Shown here piece after piece: positions 15,887 through 25,274 of a stretch of 64,000 nucleotides of DNA (position 1 is its first letter; each line of letters opens with the position of its first letter). Source of the stretch: CAVQAH01 sp963784195 (GTDB taxonomy: Bacteria > Acidobacteriota > Vicinamibacteria > Vicinamibacterales > 2-12-FULL-66-21); assembly GCA_963784195.1 (NCBI GenBank), contig CAWARA010000018.1, forward strand, positions 434,001 to 498,000, read 5' to 3'. The notes beneath the pieces were generated by a model that searched no databases, was not told the origin of the DNA, and saw only the letters and a list, made by a program, of their open reading frames with translations. The position numbers and the translations under genes are program-made.

Positions 15887-17691
15887 AGGAACCCGCCGAC
15901 TGGGCGCGAATCCGCGCGCTGTTTCACGGCGCGCTCGAACTCGCGCCCGAGGAGCGTGCGGCGTTCCTGCGGCGCGAGGCCGGTGGCGACGAGGACGCCT
16001 GTCGTGAAGTCGAATCGCTCCTCGCCGCGCACCCACACGCCGAGGGATTCCTGAGCACCTCGCCGACGGAGAGTCCGGTCTCCGAAAATCAGTCGTCTGC
16101 CCCCCTGCGCTTCGCCCCGGGAACCCGGCTTGGAGTGTTCGAGATCGTGGGACCGCTCGGTGCCGGCGGAATGGGCGAGGTGCACCGCGCCCTTGACACG
16201 CGTCTCGACCGTGCTGTGGCGATCAAGGTGCTTTCGCACCACCTCGCCAGCGATCCTCGCAGCCACGAGCGGTTCGAGCGCGAGGCCCGCGTGCTTTCCA
16301 GGCTCACCCATCCACACATCTGCACGATTCACGATGTTGGTTCCGCGCCGGTCGACGGCCAGGACGTGCGCTTTCTTGTGATGGAGTTGCTGGAAGGGGA
16401 GACGCTTGCGGCACGCCTGCACAAGGGGCCGGTGCCGGTCGGACAGGCGATCAAGATCGCCATCGAAATCGTCGAGGCGCTCGCCGCCGCGCACGCCGTG
16501 GGCATCGTCCACCGGGACCTGAAGCCCGCCAACATCATGCTCACGAAGTCGGGCGTGAAGCTGCTCGATTTCGGACTCGCACGCCTACGCAGCCCAACAG
16601 CCGTCGGCGGCATGTCCTCCGACGCGTCATCGGATTCGCTGACAGCGGCTGGCCTCGTCTTCGGAACAGTCCCGTATATGGCGCCTGAACAGGTGAGGGG
16701 CGAAGAGGCGGACGCACGCACCGATCTGTTTGCGTTTGGCGCGGTGTTCTACGAAATGCTGACCGGACAACGGGCATTCAGTGCAGGCTCAGAGCCGGCG
16801 CTCGTTGCGGCCATCCTCGAGCAGGATCCTCTTCCCCTCACCAGCCGGCAGCCGCTAGCATCTCCGGCGCTCGAGCGTCTGGTGAACGCGTGTCTGGCGA
16901 AGGATCCGGCAGAACGCTGGCAGCATACGCAGGACCTCCTGCTGGCTCTTCGCGGCATCGCCGAAGGCCGCACGCCGGCGGATTCGGCACCAGCAGCAGG
17001 GTCCTCGACATTCTTCGGTCGCACTGGCCTCGAGAGGCTCACCCGATCGTGGAAGCTGCACGTGGGCTGGGCGGTCGCGGCAGCGCTGGTGGGCCTGTCG
17101 GTGTGGGCGCTCGGTTCAGCACCGAGCGAACCTGGACCGGCGGCCAATCCACGTCCGGTCATTGTGCTCATGGACTCGCCGCTGGAAGGCCGCGTCTACG
17201 ATCCGCATACCCAGGCTGCGGGAGGAACCAATGCAGACGACGTCAGCGATGCGTTGCGCGAACTTGGGGTGGTGACCCACAAGGAAAACACGAGTCCGAT
17301 CTGGCATCGTGAAGAGCAGGTCCTTCAGCAGAATCCGGATCTCGTCATCAGCCACCTCTCGTGCCTGCTCGACCAGCGCATCGCCAACAAGGACCCCACG
17401 CTCGGCGATCATCTGTTCGAGATTGCTCAGCAACGCCTGATCGGGTTCTTCGGGTACGTTGCGTCGAACAATCCGCGCACGAGATTTCTCGTCTACTCCC
17501 GGGGACGGCCGTGGCCGCCTCCGGACGGCGAGGCGTCATGGCGGGAAAACTTCCTTGCGAGGTTCCCACCCCTGAAGAACCGGCTCTTCACGTTGACCGT
17601 GCCCGGCGGCAGCAACGCGACGTTCAGGAACCCTGAGACTGCGAACCTGTTGCGCACGCGGGTCACCGAGATCCTCAATCTGCGCGAGTAA
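15883..17691 (+). CDS. Pkn2-type Ser/Thr protein kinase with an unfamiliar extracytoplasmic C-terminal domain
   Basis: 602 residues, starting at the ATG that overlaps the sigma factor stop. An N-terminal helical segment (MKEPADWARIRALFHGALEL) is typical of kinases coupled to ECF sigma factors. The kinase domain (about 85-365) has the glycine loop GAGGMGEV, the lysine in AIKVL, the catalytic loop HRDLKPANIM and DFGLA, and the APEQVRGE segment; it looks active. One membrane helix follows (WAVAAALVGLSVWALG, about 400). The last 180 residues are not the usual TPR or WD40 module. They read as an alternating alpha/beta domain with motifs such as EGRVYDPHTQAAGGTNADDV, NPDLVISHLSCLLDQR, GYVASNNPRTRFLVYSRG and ATFRNPETANLLRTR. 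This may be a periplasmic sensor. Confidence 0.9.
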   Translation: MKEPADWARIRALFHGALELAPEERAAFLRREAGGDEDACREVESLLAAHPHAEGFLSTSPTESPVSENQSSAPLRFAPGTRLGVFEIVGPLGAGGMGEVHRALDTRLDRAVAIKVLSHHLASDPRSHERFEREARVLSRLTHPHICTIHDVGSAPVDGQDVRFLVMELLEGETLAARLHKGPVPVGQAIKIAIEIVEALAAAHAVGIVHRDLKPANIMLTKSGVKLLDFGLARLRSPTAVGGMSSDASSDSLTAAGLVFGTVPYMAPEQVRGEEADARTDLFAFGAVFYEMLTGQRAFSAGSEPALVAAILEQDPLPLTSRQPLASPALERLVNACLAKDPAERWQHTQDLLLALRGIAEGRTPADSAPAAGSSTFFGRTGLERLTRSWKLHVGWAVAAALVGLSVWALGSAPSEPGPAANPRPVIVLMDSPLEGRVYDPHTQAAGGTNADDVSDALRELGVVTHKENTSPIWHREEQVLQQNPDLVISHLSCLLDQRIANKDPTLGDHLFEIAQQRLIGFFGYVASNNPRTRFLVYSRGRPWPPPDGEASWRENFLARFPPLKNRLFTLTVPGGSNATFRNPETANLLRTRVTEILNLRE

Positions 17692-17746
17692 TCGCCCCCT
17701 GACATTTGCACCGGGTCACGCTGAATGCGATTATTCCGGGCTGAAC

Positions 17747-18982
17747 ATGATCAAACTGGCACTGACGCTGTTGCTCATTCTGATGCTCTCGTTCACCGCT
17801 GTCGCCCAAACCCAGAAAGCAATCCGTTTTGGCCGCCTCTGGGATGGCACGCGTGTGGTGACCGACGCGGTGGTGATCGTCCAGGGAGACCGCATCGTCA
17901 GCGTCTCGAGCGGGACGCGCGATATGCCGAAGGGTGCCGACGTCGTTGACCTTCGTCGATACACCGGTATCCCAGGGCTGATCGACGCGCACACGCACAT
18001 GACCTATTACTGGGACCGCCAGCCTGGCACGCGCCCCCTCGGGCAGCGGCGCCGGCCGGCTGTCACCGTGTTTCTCGCTCAGGACAACGCGCGCAGGACG
18101 CTCGAGACGGGCGTGACCACCGTTCGCGATCTCGGTGCGTCGAACGAGACCGACTTCTCGATGCGCGACCTCATTCAGATGGGCGCGATGCCCGGCCCTC
18201 GCATGTTCGTCTCCGGTCAGGGCATCTCGGTGGCGCGCGGATCCACGGGCCCAAATCCGGATGCGATGCGCACGGCGACGGAAGAACGGATCAAGGCGGG
18301 CGCCGATTGGGTCAAGGTGTACGCGTCCCGCGGGAGCTTTCAGAGCGTGGACACCACGCAAACCATCACGTTCGACGAGATGAACGCGATCGTGCAGACA
18401 GCCCATGCGCAGGGCCGCAAAGTCGCGATTCATTCCTACGGTCCGTCGGGCGTGAAGGACGCCGTGCGCGCGGGCGCCGACTCGATCGAGCACGGCATCG
18501 ATCTCGACGACGAGACGATTGCCGAGATGAAAACGCGCGGCACCGTCTGGGTACCGACGATCGATCACAACCGTTACTACGTGGATGCGAAAGACGAGTA
18601 CGGGTTCCCCGCCGAATCGATCCCTCCGCTGCAGGACTACATTCAGCGAAATCTCGAATCCGCGCGGCGCGCGGTCAAGGCTGGTGTGAAGCTGGCGATG
18701 GGCTCCGATGCCGTGTACTCGATGTTCGGTCAGAACACCCGTGAGCTCGGCTGGTTCGTCAAGGCCGGGATGACGCCGGAGCAGGCGCTCGCCTCCGCGA
18801 CCACCGTGCCTGCCGCGATGATGGGCCTCGAGGATCGCCTCGGGCGCATTGCATCGGGGTATCTGGCTGACCTCGTCGCTGTCGAAGGCGACCCGCTGGC
18901 CAGCATCGACGCGCTGTTCACAGGCGTCCGCTGGGTCATGAAGGACGGCGCCGTCGTCGTAGACACGACTCAGAAAAGATAG
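17747..18982 (+). CDS. exported metal-dependent amidohydrolase (imidazolonepropionase-like)
   Basis: 411 residues. A signal peptide is clear (MIKLALTLLLILMLSFTAVA). The amidohydrolase core carries the first metal-binding motif in DAHTHMTYYW, then WVKVYASRG with the candidate carboxylated Lys, KVAIHSYGPSG and IEHGIDLDDET for the metal-binding histidines, and the catalytic Asp in MGSDAVYSMF. The flanking beta-domain is given by VIVQGDRIVSVSSG and DLVAVEGDPLASID. Related proteins include acyl-peptide, organophosphate (prolidase-type) and aryldialkyl hydrolases, so the natural substrate is open. It follows the kinase gene by 55 bases on the same strand and could share its transcript or simply be adjacent. 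Confidence 0.9.
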   Translation: MIKLALTLLLILMLSFTAVAQTQKAIRFGRLWDGTRVVTDAVVIVQGDRIVSVSSGTRDMPKGADVVDLRRYTGIPGLIDAHTHMTYYWDRQPGTRPLGQRRRPAVTVFLAQDNARRTLETGVTTVRDLGASNETDFSMRDLIQMGAMPGPRMFVSGQGISVARGSTGPNPDAMRTATEERIKAGADWVKVYASRGSFQSVDTTQTITFDEMNAIVQTAHAQGRKVAIHSYGPSGVKDAVRAGADSIEHGIDLDDETIAEMKTRGTVWVPTIDHNRYYVDAKDEYGFPAESIPPLQDYIQRNLESARRAVKAGVKLAMGSDAVYSMFGQNTRELGWFVKAGMTPEQALASATTVPAAMMGLEDRLGRIASGYLADLVAVEGDPLASIDALFTGVRWVMKDGAVVVDTTQKR

Positions 18983-18992
18983 CGTCGGGGGG

Positions 18993-19023
18993 CGAGATAC
19001 GAACCACGATCCACGGACCACGG
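18993..19023. repeat. single arm of the REP-like intergenic repeat
   Basis: This stretch on the minus strand begins CCGTGGTCCGTGGATCG and ends in TATCTCG, matching the arm found at 8243 and 31252 in both its start and its 7-nt rhythm. No second arm is nearby. It lies in the 48 bases between the convergent amidohydrolase and symporter genes. Confidence 0.55.
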
Positions 19024-19030
19024 CGGCGAT

Positions 19031-21179
19031 CTAATCCACCCAATGAAGAACGTCCCGGATGATTGACCAGCGCTTCGAGCGGCCTGTGTCTGACTGACCG
19101 AGAATCCAGTACCTGATACAGCGAGTCGAGCGTTCCGTCCTTCTTCTTCAGGTCGATCCACGTATTGATGAACGCGGCGAACGCCTGATCGTGGCGGGCG
19201 ATCGGATAACTCAACGGAATCTTGACGATGCCCGGCTCCGGCACGATCACGGAAAACGCGGGATAGATGAGCGTCCACGCGGAGCCGCGCTCGGCTGGAA
19301 GCGCGATGGCGTCGACGTCTGCCGGCTTCGACTTCATGACCTCGACGACGTCTGCAACCGGCTCGATTGTCGCGGCAGGGACGAGCAGTTTCAGCTTCTC
19401 GATGTAGTAGGGCAAGTTCGGGACGGCGATCTTCAGTGCTCCCGCGGCTCTGATCTCGGCCCACGTCGCAAACTGTTCGCGCGACTCATCAGGCACGATG
19501 AACGCCAACGTCTCGTCCAGATAGGAATTCGACATCATTGTCCGGCTCGCTCGATCGGTCGTGACGGCGAAGCCGGACATCACCAGATCGCAGTACCCAT
19601 CCAGCCAGGTGCTCGTCGAATCGTTCGCGGCTGACCGGAACCAGCTCCAGTTTGACCCCCATCTCTCTGGCCAGCTGGTGGGCGAGCTCGACGTCGAAGC
19701 CGACCAGCTCACCGCGCGCGTTGAAGAACGCGTACGGCAGTGAGTCCGGCAGATACCCCACGCGAAGAATCCCGCGCGCGCGAATGGTCGTCGCGACGTC
19801 AGCCCCATCAGGGATTGGCGGCACCGGCGTCTCGGTGCGATGGACGACGCCGGGCGCTGCGGTCACGAAGCAGGTGCATACCGGCGAGCACCTTGTCTTT
19901 CGTGTACTCCTGATCGAGCACGCTCGCAAAAAGCAGCCGAGTTCCGCCGATGACCGCGATCGTGAGCGCAGCGGTCACCACCGCGTAACGCACGATGCGC
20001 TGGCGATTCCAGCTCAACGCGCCGATCATCGCGCAGGTGCCGAGCAGCGCGACGGTGAGCGTATGCATCGCCGCCACGAGCGTGCCGAACCGGGAGTTGA
20101 CCACACCACTCGCCAGGAACAGCTGAAACGTGTCGGCGGGAATGCGAAACGTGTCCAGGAGGAACGGGACCGCGACGTTGAGGCTGCCGAAGAAGGTGAC
20201 CAGACCGGTCAGTGCCAGCTGCGGATAGTCGGTATAGCGAACTTCGGCATCGGCAAACCAGCCGGCAAAGAGGATGAAGCTGATCGAGAGCAGCTTCCCT
20301 GTGTGCGGAAAATTGAACGACGCGGGAACGATGACGTCCGGCATCGCGGCTGACTGCGGGTCGTTTGGTTTGACCTGCTCGAGCAGGCTCTTGCTCGCTT
20401 CGATCAACACAGGCAGGACGATGAAGAGGTCACCGGCGACAAAGGCGGTCAGCAACGCATTGCGGGTCAGCGCGAAGATATCGCGGACGCGAATTGGCGT
20501 CAGCGCGGCGACGAGCCCGGGCAACACCCACAGGCTGACGAGCAGCGCCACAAGGACGTAGGTGACCAGATAGACCTGCAGCCGGCCGAGTTGTTCGAGG
20601 CTCAACGTGCCGGCCGCCGTTGCCGCAATCGCGAACAGCCCGTACGGCGTAAGGCGGACGACGAAGCGCGTCGCGCGGGAGAGCGCATCACCTGCGACAC
20701 CGAGTACGTCGAGCAGCACCTGCTTGCGTTCGACGCCAATGAGCGCGACCCCCAGCAGGACCGAGAACAACACGACCGCCGGCACGACGTTGTTCGCGAG
20801 CGAGTGGAACGGATTCGAAGGGATGTAGAGATCGATGAAATTGAAGGGCGGCCGAGGCTCGACCAACGTCGTGCTGAAGAAGCTGGCGTTCAAGACGATG
20901 CGGGAACGACAACGGAATCAGAAACGTGAACACGAGCGCCAGCAGCCAGAGGCCAACCAGCACGGCGCCGGTCTTGATGCCGAGCGCGCGCGCCTCTTCA
21001 TAGCGCAGCCGTCCCAGGCTGCCGACAATCGAGACGGTCACGTACGGCAGGACCGTCATCTGCAGCAGCTTGACAAAGCCATCAGCCGCCCATTTGAGCG
21101 CCAGCGCGTGCTCGCCCAGGAACAGGCCGACGGCGATGCCGGCCGAAAGGCCGACGAGAATTCGATTCGAGAACGACAT
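19031..21179 (-). pseudogene. DAACS symporter fused to a solute-binding protein domain (SBP_bac_3), broken by at least four frameshifts
   Basis: Reading the minus strand and switching frame when needed gives one protein. It begins MSFSNRILVGLSAGIAVGLF (start 21179), runs to LALVFTFLIPLSFP at about 20900, then continues in another frame through the symporter core (LANNVVPAVVLFSVLLGVAL; VPASFNFPHTGKLLSISFIL) to about 19860. A third frame gives VATTIRARGILRVGYLPDSL and VGFDVELAHQLAREMGV, the start of a family-3 solute-binding domain. A fourth gives LDGYCDLVMSGFAVTTDRAS down to about 19110, and a fifth gives WILGQSDTGRSKRWSIIRD to a TAG at 19031-19033. Symporters with this C-terminal binding domain are known in Acidobacteriota. 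No internal stop interrupts the restored frame. Consensus errors are as likely as real decay. Confidence 0.75.
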
Positions 21180-21413
21180 GTTATGCGGTCTGACGCTGCA
21201 GACGCGTACTCTGGCCGTCACGCCCGATCACGAAATGTCGTGACGCGGATTGGCTCCGGCGAATAGAGTGTGCTGGCAGTCGAGGATTCAATGCAAGAAA
21301 GCCCGATAACGTCAAGAATACCCCTGCCGGTGACACCGCGCTGCGCGCGGCATGTCCGTTGCGTGAGAGACGCTGGCGACGTCGTCGCCGTCTCTTTGCT
21401 CGACAGTCCAACT

Positions 21414-23183
21414 GTGATCCCACATATCGCCAGAACCATTTCTACGTGCGCCCGCTCGACACGCTGGTGTGTCGCGCTGGCCGGTTTCCTGTTTGTCGCC
21501 GCTGCTGCCATGGGGCGACTCGATGCCCAAGGTCCGCCCCAGGCCCAAGGACAGCTCCAGGCCGGAGGTCAGATCCAGCCAGGACCGGAAGTGGCGCAGG
21601 CCCTCGCGACCGCTACCGTCGGCGAGCCGGCGGTACTTCGTTACTTCAACCGACCGATCATCACGCTGCGCGCCGTCGTCCTGTCGCGTCAGCCAGAGGA
21701 ACGCGCAGCCCGTGCGTCGGTTTACCTCAAGCGATCTCGTTCGCGGCGGCACGATGGGCCCGGTCTCGACACGGCCTGTGATGGGCGCGATCGGTCGTTT
21801 CAGTGGGCGGCCGGGATGTCTTCGCGATCACACCGCTGGATGTCGATCCGCTTGCTGGCGAGACGCTCGACGGGAAGACGGCCCAGGCAGCGGCAAACCT
21901 GCAACAGGCGCTCGACGAGGCCGCAGAGTTCAAGAACCCGCGCCGAATGCTCGTGTCCACGGGGCATGGCGCTCCTGGCAACTGCAGTGCTGATGTTGCT
22001 GCTGTGGCTCCTCCGTCGCGCATATCGGGCGCTGGCGGTCCGGCTTCCTGAGCCGCGCCGAACGCAAGCTCCACGAAGCTGTCGGCGGGCGACGCGCAGT
22101 TGGTCAAGGCGACACACGCTTCCAGTTTCTGCGGTTTCTGGTGACCGCCACGTTTGGCAGGCATGGCGTTGTTCTTCGTGTATAGCTGGCTGACGTTCGT
22201 GCTTCAGCGGTTTCCTTATACGCGGCCCTGGGGCGAATCGCTACAGGGCGTTTCTGCTGGAAAGGCTCAGTTGGCTCGGACTGATGATCGTCGGAGCGCT
22301 TCCCGATCTCTTCACGGTGTTCCTGATCGTGCTGGTATCCGGTTCGTGGTCCGGTTGTTACGGGCCGTGTTCGATGCAGTCGAGGATGGCCGGATTTCAG
22401 TTCCCTATGTCTACCCGGAGACGGCCCAGCCGACACCCGGCGGCTCTTTACCGCGGTGCTCTGGTTGCTGGGCATCGCTCTCGCATATCCGTATCTTCCG
22501 GGCAGCGATTCCGACGCGTTCAAGGGCGTCAGCGTCTTCGTCGGTCTCGTCTTATCGCTCGGGTCGAGCGGGATCGTGAATCAGATGATGAGCGGTCTGA
22601 CGATCACCTACTCGCGCGCCTGTGCGGCATGGCGATTTCGTCAGGATCGGCAACGTCGAGGGGACGGTCACTCATCTTGGAGCGCTCTCGACCAAGGTCA
22701 AGACGCCCCGTGGCGAGGAAGTAACCATTCCCAACGCCGTCGTGATGTCGGACGTGACGACGAACTACACGCGGTTTCGCCGATACGGATGGCGTGTTCG
22801 TTCCGACATCGGTCACGATCGGATATGACACCCCTTGGCGTCAGATGCATGCGCTGCTGCTGCTCGCCGCCGAGCGAACGCCAGGCATTCGCTCGAAGCC
22901 GAAGCCGGTCGTTCGACAGACCGCGTTGCAGGACTTCTACGTGCAGTACACACTGCTCGTCTGCTCTCGAACAGCCTCACACACGCGCGGTGGTGTTTGA
23001 CGCCCTGCATGCGAACATCCTGGACGCGTTCAACGAATTCGGCGTGCAGATCACGTCGCCGAACTACGAGGCGGATCCGGAAGGACGCGCAAGGTCGTGC
23101 CGCGCGACCAGTGGTATGCCTCGCCGGCGAAAGCGCCATCTGGGAGTGAGCGAGAGAAGTCGAGCCAGGTCTCAGCGGAATAG
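21414..23183 (+). pseudogene. MscS-family mechanosensitive channel with a signal peptide, broken by ten or more frameshifts
   Basis: The protein can be rebuilt only by changing frame repeatedly. It starts at about 21414 (GTG) with a signal-like stretch (WCVALAGFLFVAAAAMGRLD), has a long periplasmic part (VFAITPLDVDPLAGETLDGK; AAANLQQALDEAAEFKNPRR), a helix ALLATAVLMLLLWLLRRAY, further helices FFVYSWLTFVLQRFPYTRPW and IVGALPDLFTVFLIVLVSG, the pore-helix region VSVFVGLVLSLGSSGIVNQM, and the MscS beta domain (GDFVRIGNVEGTVTHLGALS; VTIPNAVVMSD). The C-terminal domain follows to TAG at 23181-23183. Frameshift density is the highest of the window, so real decay is possible, but the next gene (tkt) begins eight bases later and is intact. 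Confidence 0.75.
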
Positions 23184-23191
23184 AGCTTCTC

Positions 23192-25249
23192 ATGTCCACT
23201 CCTAATCTCGACACGCTCAGCATCAACACCATTCGGACGCTGGCCATGGACGCCGTGCAGCAGGCGAACTCCGGACATCCCGGCACGCCGATGGCCATGG
23301 CGCCGGTCGCCTATACGCTCTGGCAACGTCATCTGCGTTTCGATCCAAACGACCCAATCTGGCCGGACCGCGATCGCTTCGTGCTCTCCATGGGGCACGC
23401 CTCGATGCTGCTCTATTCGATGCTGCATCTGACAGGCGTGAAGGCCGTGAACCCGAAGTACGAGAGCCTGGGGGAACTCTCAGTCCAGCTCGACGACATC
23501 AAGCGCTTTCGTCAACTCGAGAGCCGTTGCCCCGGCCATCCCGAATATCGCTGGACGTCAGGAATCGAGACCACGACGGGCCCGCTTGGACAGGGCGTGG
23601 CGACGAGCGTGGGAATGGCCATTGCCAGCAAGTGGATGGCCGCCCACTTCAATCGCCCCGACTTTCCGATGTTCGGGTTCGACGTGTACGCCCTTGCCGG
23701 TGACGGCTGCCTGATGGAGGGCATCTCCTCCGAAGCCGCGTCCCTCGCGGGCCACCTGCAGCTCGACAACCTCGCCTGGATCTACGACAACAACCGCATC
23801 ACGATCGAAGGGCACACGGATCTGGCGTTCAGCGACGACGTGGCGACGCGCTTCATCGGCTACGGCTGGAACGTCACGCGCGTCGGCGACGCGAACGACC
23901 TCGCGATGCTGGATCGCGCCTTTGCGACGTTCAAGAAGACCACGGGCCGGCCGACGCTGATCATCGTGGACAGCCACATTGGCTACGGCGCGCCCACCAA
24001 GCAGGACACGCATGCCGCACATGGTGAGCCGCTTGGGGTAGAGGAGATCAAGGCCGCGAAGCGTTTCTATGGATGGCCGGAGGAGGCAAAGTTCCTCGTC
24101 CCCGATGGCGTGCGCGAACACTTCGCCGCCGGAATCGGCGCGCGTGGCAGTAAGCTCCGCGCCGAGTGGATCGCCAGGTTCGAGGCCTACAAGGCGAAGT
24201 ATCCCAAGGAAGCCGACGCGCTCTTCCGCATGCAGCATCGTCAACTTCCTGACGGATGGGAGAAGGCTATTCCGAGCTTTCCCGCCGACGCGAAGGGGCT
24301 GGCGGGCCGCGACGCGTCAGCCAAGGTGCTCAACGCCGTCGCCCAATCGATTCCGTGGCTGATTGGTGGATCTGCGGATCTGGCGCCCTCGACCAAGACA
24401 CGCCTGACATTCGACGGCGCCGGCGATTTCGAAGCGGGTTCGTACGCTGGCCGCAACTTCCATTTCGGTGTGCGCGAACACGCCATGGGCGCGATCCTCA
24501 ACGGACTGTCGCTGTCGAAGATTCGGCCCTACGGTTCCGGCTTTCTGATTTTCAGCGACTACGGGCGCGCGCCGATACGTCTTGCGGCGATCATGGAGAT
24601 CCCCGTCATCTACGCCTTCACGCACGACTCGATCGGCGTGGGCGAGGACGGGCCGACACATCAACCTGTCGAACAACTGTTGTCCTTGCGAGCGATCCCC
24701 GGGCTCATCACAATCAGGCCCTGCGACGCCAACGAGGTGGCCGAAGCCTGGCGTCTGACGCTTGCCCTTCGCCACGAGCCCGTGGCCCTCGTGCTCACGC
24801 GGCAGGCGCTGCCCACGCTGGATCGAACCAAGTACGGCCCCGCCTCAGGGCTCGCCAAAGGCGCTTACGTGCTGGCCGACGCTCCCGGCTCAGCTCCCGA
24901 GGTGCTCCTCATCGCGACCGGCAGTGAAGTCGCCCTCTGCGTGACGGCACATGAGATGCTTGTGAAAGAAGGCATTCGCAGCCGAGTGATCAGCATGCCG
25001 TCGTGGGAGCTGTTCGACGATCAGCCGGTCGAGTACCAGGACGACGTAATGCCGCCGACCGTGACAGCCCGTGTCGCTGTCGAACAAGCGACGACGCTGG
25101 GCTGGGAGCGCTATGTCGGTTCCGGTGGTCGCGTGCTGGGCATGAAGACATTCGGCGCGTCGGCTCCGCTCAAGGAGCTGCAGAAGAAGTTCGGATTCGA
25201 GCCCGAGCGGGTGGTTGCCGCGGCTAAACAGCAATTGGGTCGAGGCTGA
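23192..25249 (+). CDS. tkt: transketolase
   Basis: 685 residues, full length. The N-terminal thiamine-diphosphate domain contains MDAVQQANSGHPGTPMAMA, a hallmark of the family, and the cofactor motif GDGCLMEGISSEAASLAGH ending in YDNNRITIEGH. The pyrimidine domain carries VREHAMGAILNGLSLS with the catalytic Glu, and THDSIGVGEDGPTHQPVEQL. The enzyme moves two-carbon units between sugar phosphates in the non-oxidative pentose phosphate pathway in the cytosol. It is the first gene of an operon with a tal-pgi fusion (25 bases downstream), gnd and zwf. The gene is uninterrupted although its two flanks are frameshifted. Confidence 0.97.
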   Translation: MSTPNLDTLSINTIRTLAMDAVQQANSGHPGTPMAMAPVAYTLWQRHLRFDPNDPIWPDRDRFVLSMGHASMLLYSMLHLTGVKAVNPKYESLGELSVQLDDIKRFRQLESRCPGHPEYRWTSGIETTTGPLGQGVATSVGMAIASKWMAAHFNRPDFPMFGFDVYALAGDGCLMEGISSEAASLAGHLQLDNLAWIYDNNRITIEGHTDLAFSDDVATRFIGYGWNVTRVGDANDLAMLDRAFATFKKTTGRPTLIIVDSHIGYGAPTKQDTHAAHGEPLGVEEIKAAKRFYGWPEEAKFLVPDGVREHFAAGIGARGSKLRAEWIARFEAYKAKYPKEADALFRMQHRQLPDGWEKAIPSFPADAKGLAGRDASAKVLNAVAQSIPWLIGGSADLAPSTKTRLTFDGAGDFEAGSYAGRNFHFGVREHAMGAILNGLSLSKIRPYGSGFLIFSDYGRAPIRLAAIMEIPVIYAFTHDSIGVGEDGPTHQPVEQLLSLRAIPGLITIRPCDANEVAEAWRLTLALRHEPVALVLTRQALPTLDRTKYGPASGLAKGAYVLADAPGSAPEVLLIATGSEVALCVTAHEMLVKEGIRSRVISMPSWELFDDQPVEYQDDVMPPTVTARVAVEQATTLGWERYVGSGGRVLGMKTFGASAPLKELQKKFGFEPERVVAAAKQQLGRG

Positions 25250-25274
25250 GCCGCCTCAGGCGAGGGGTATCAAC

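Noticed and set aside
15595..16512. A 305-codon minus-strand frame
   Set aside because: Antisense across the sigma factor and kinase, both of which have clear motifs.
17675..19021. A 448-codon minus-strand frame
   Set aside because: Antisense of the amidohydrolase, which has the metal-binding residues and a signal peptide.
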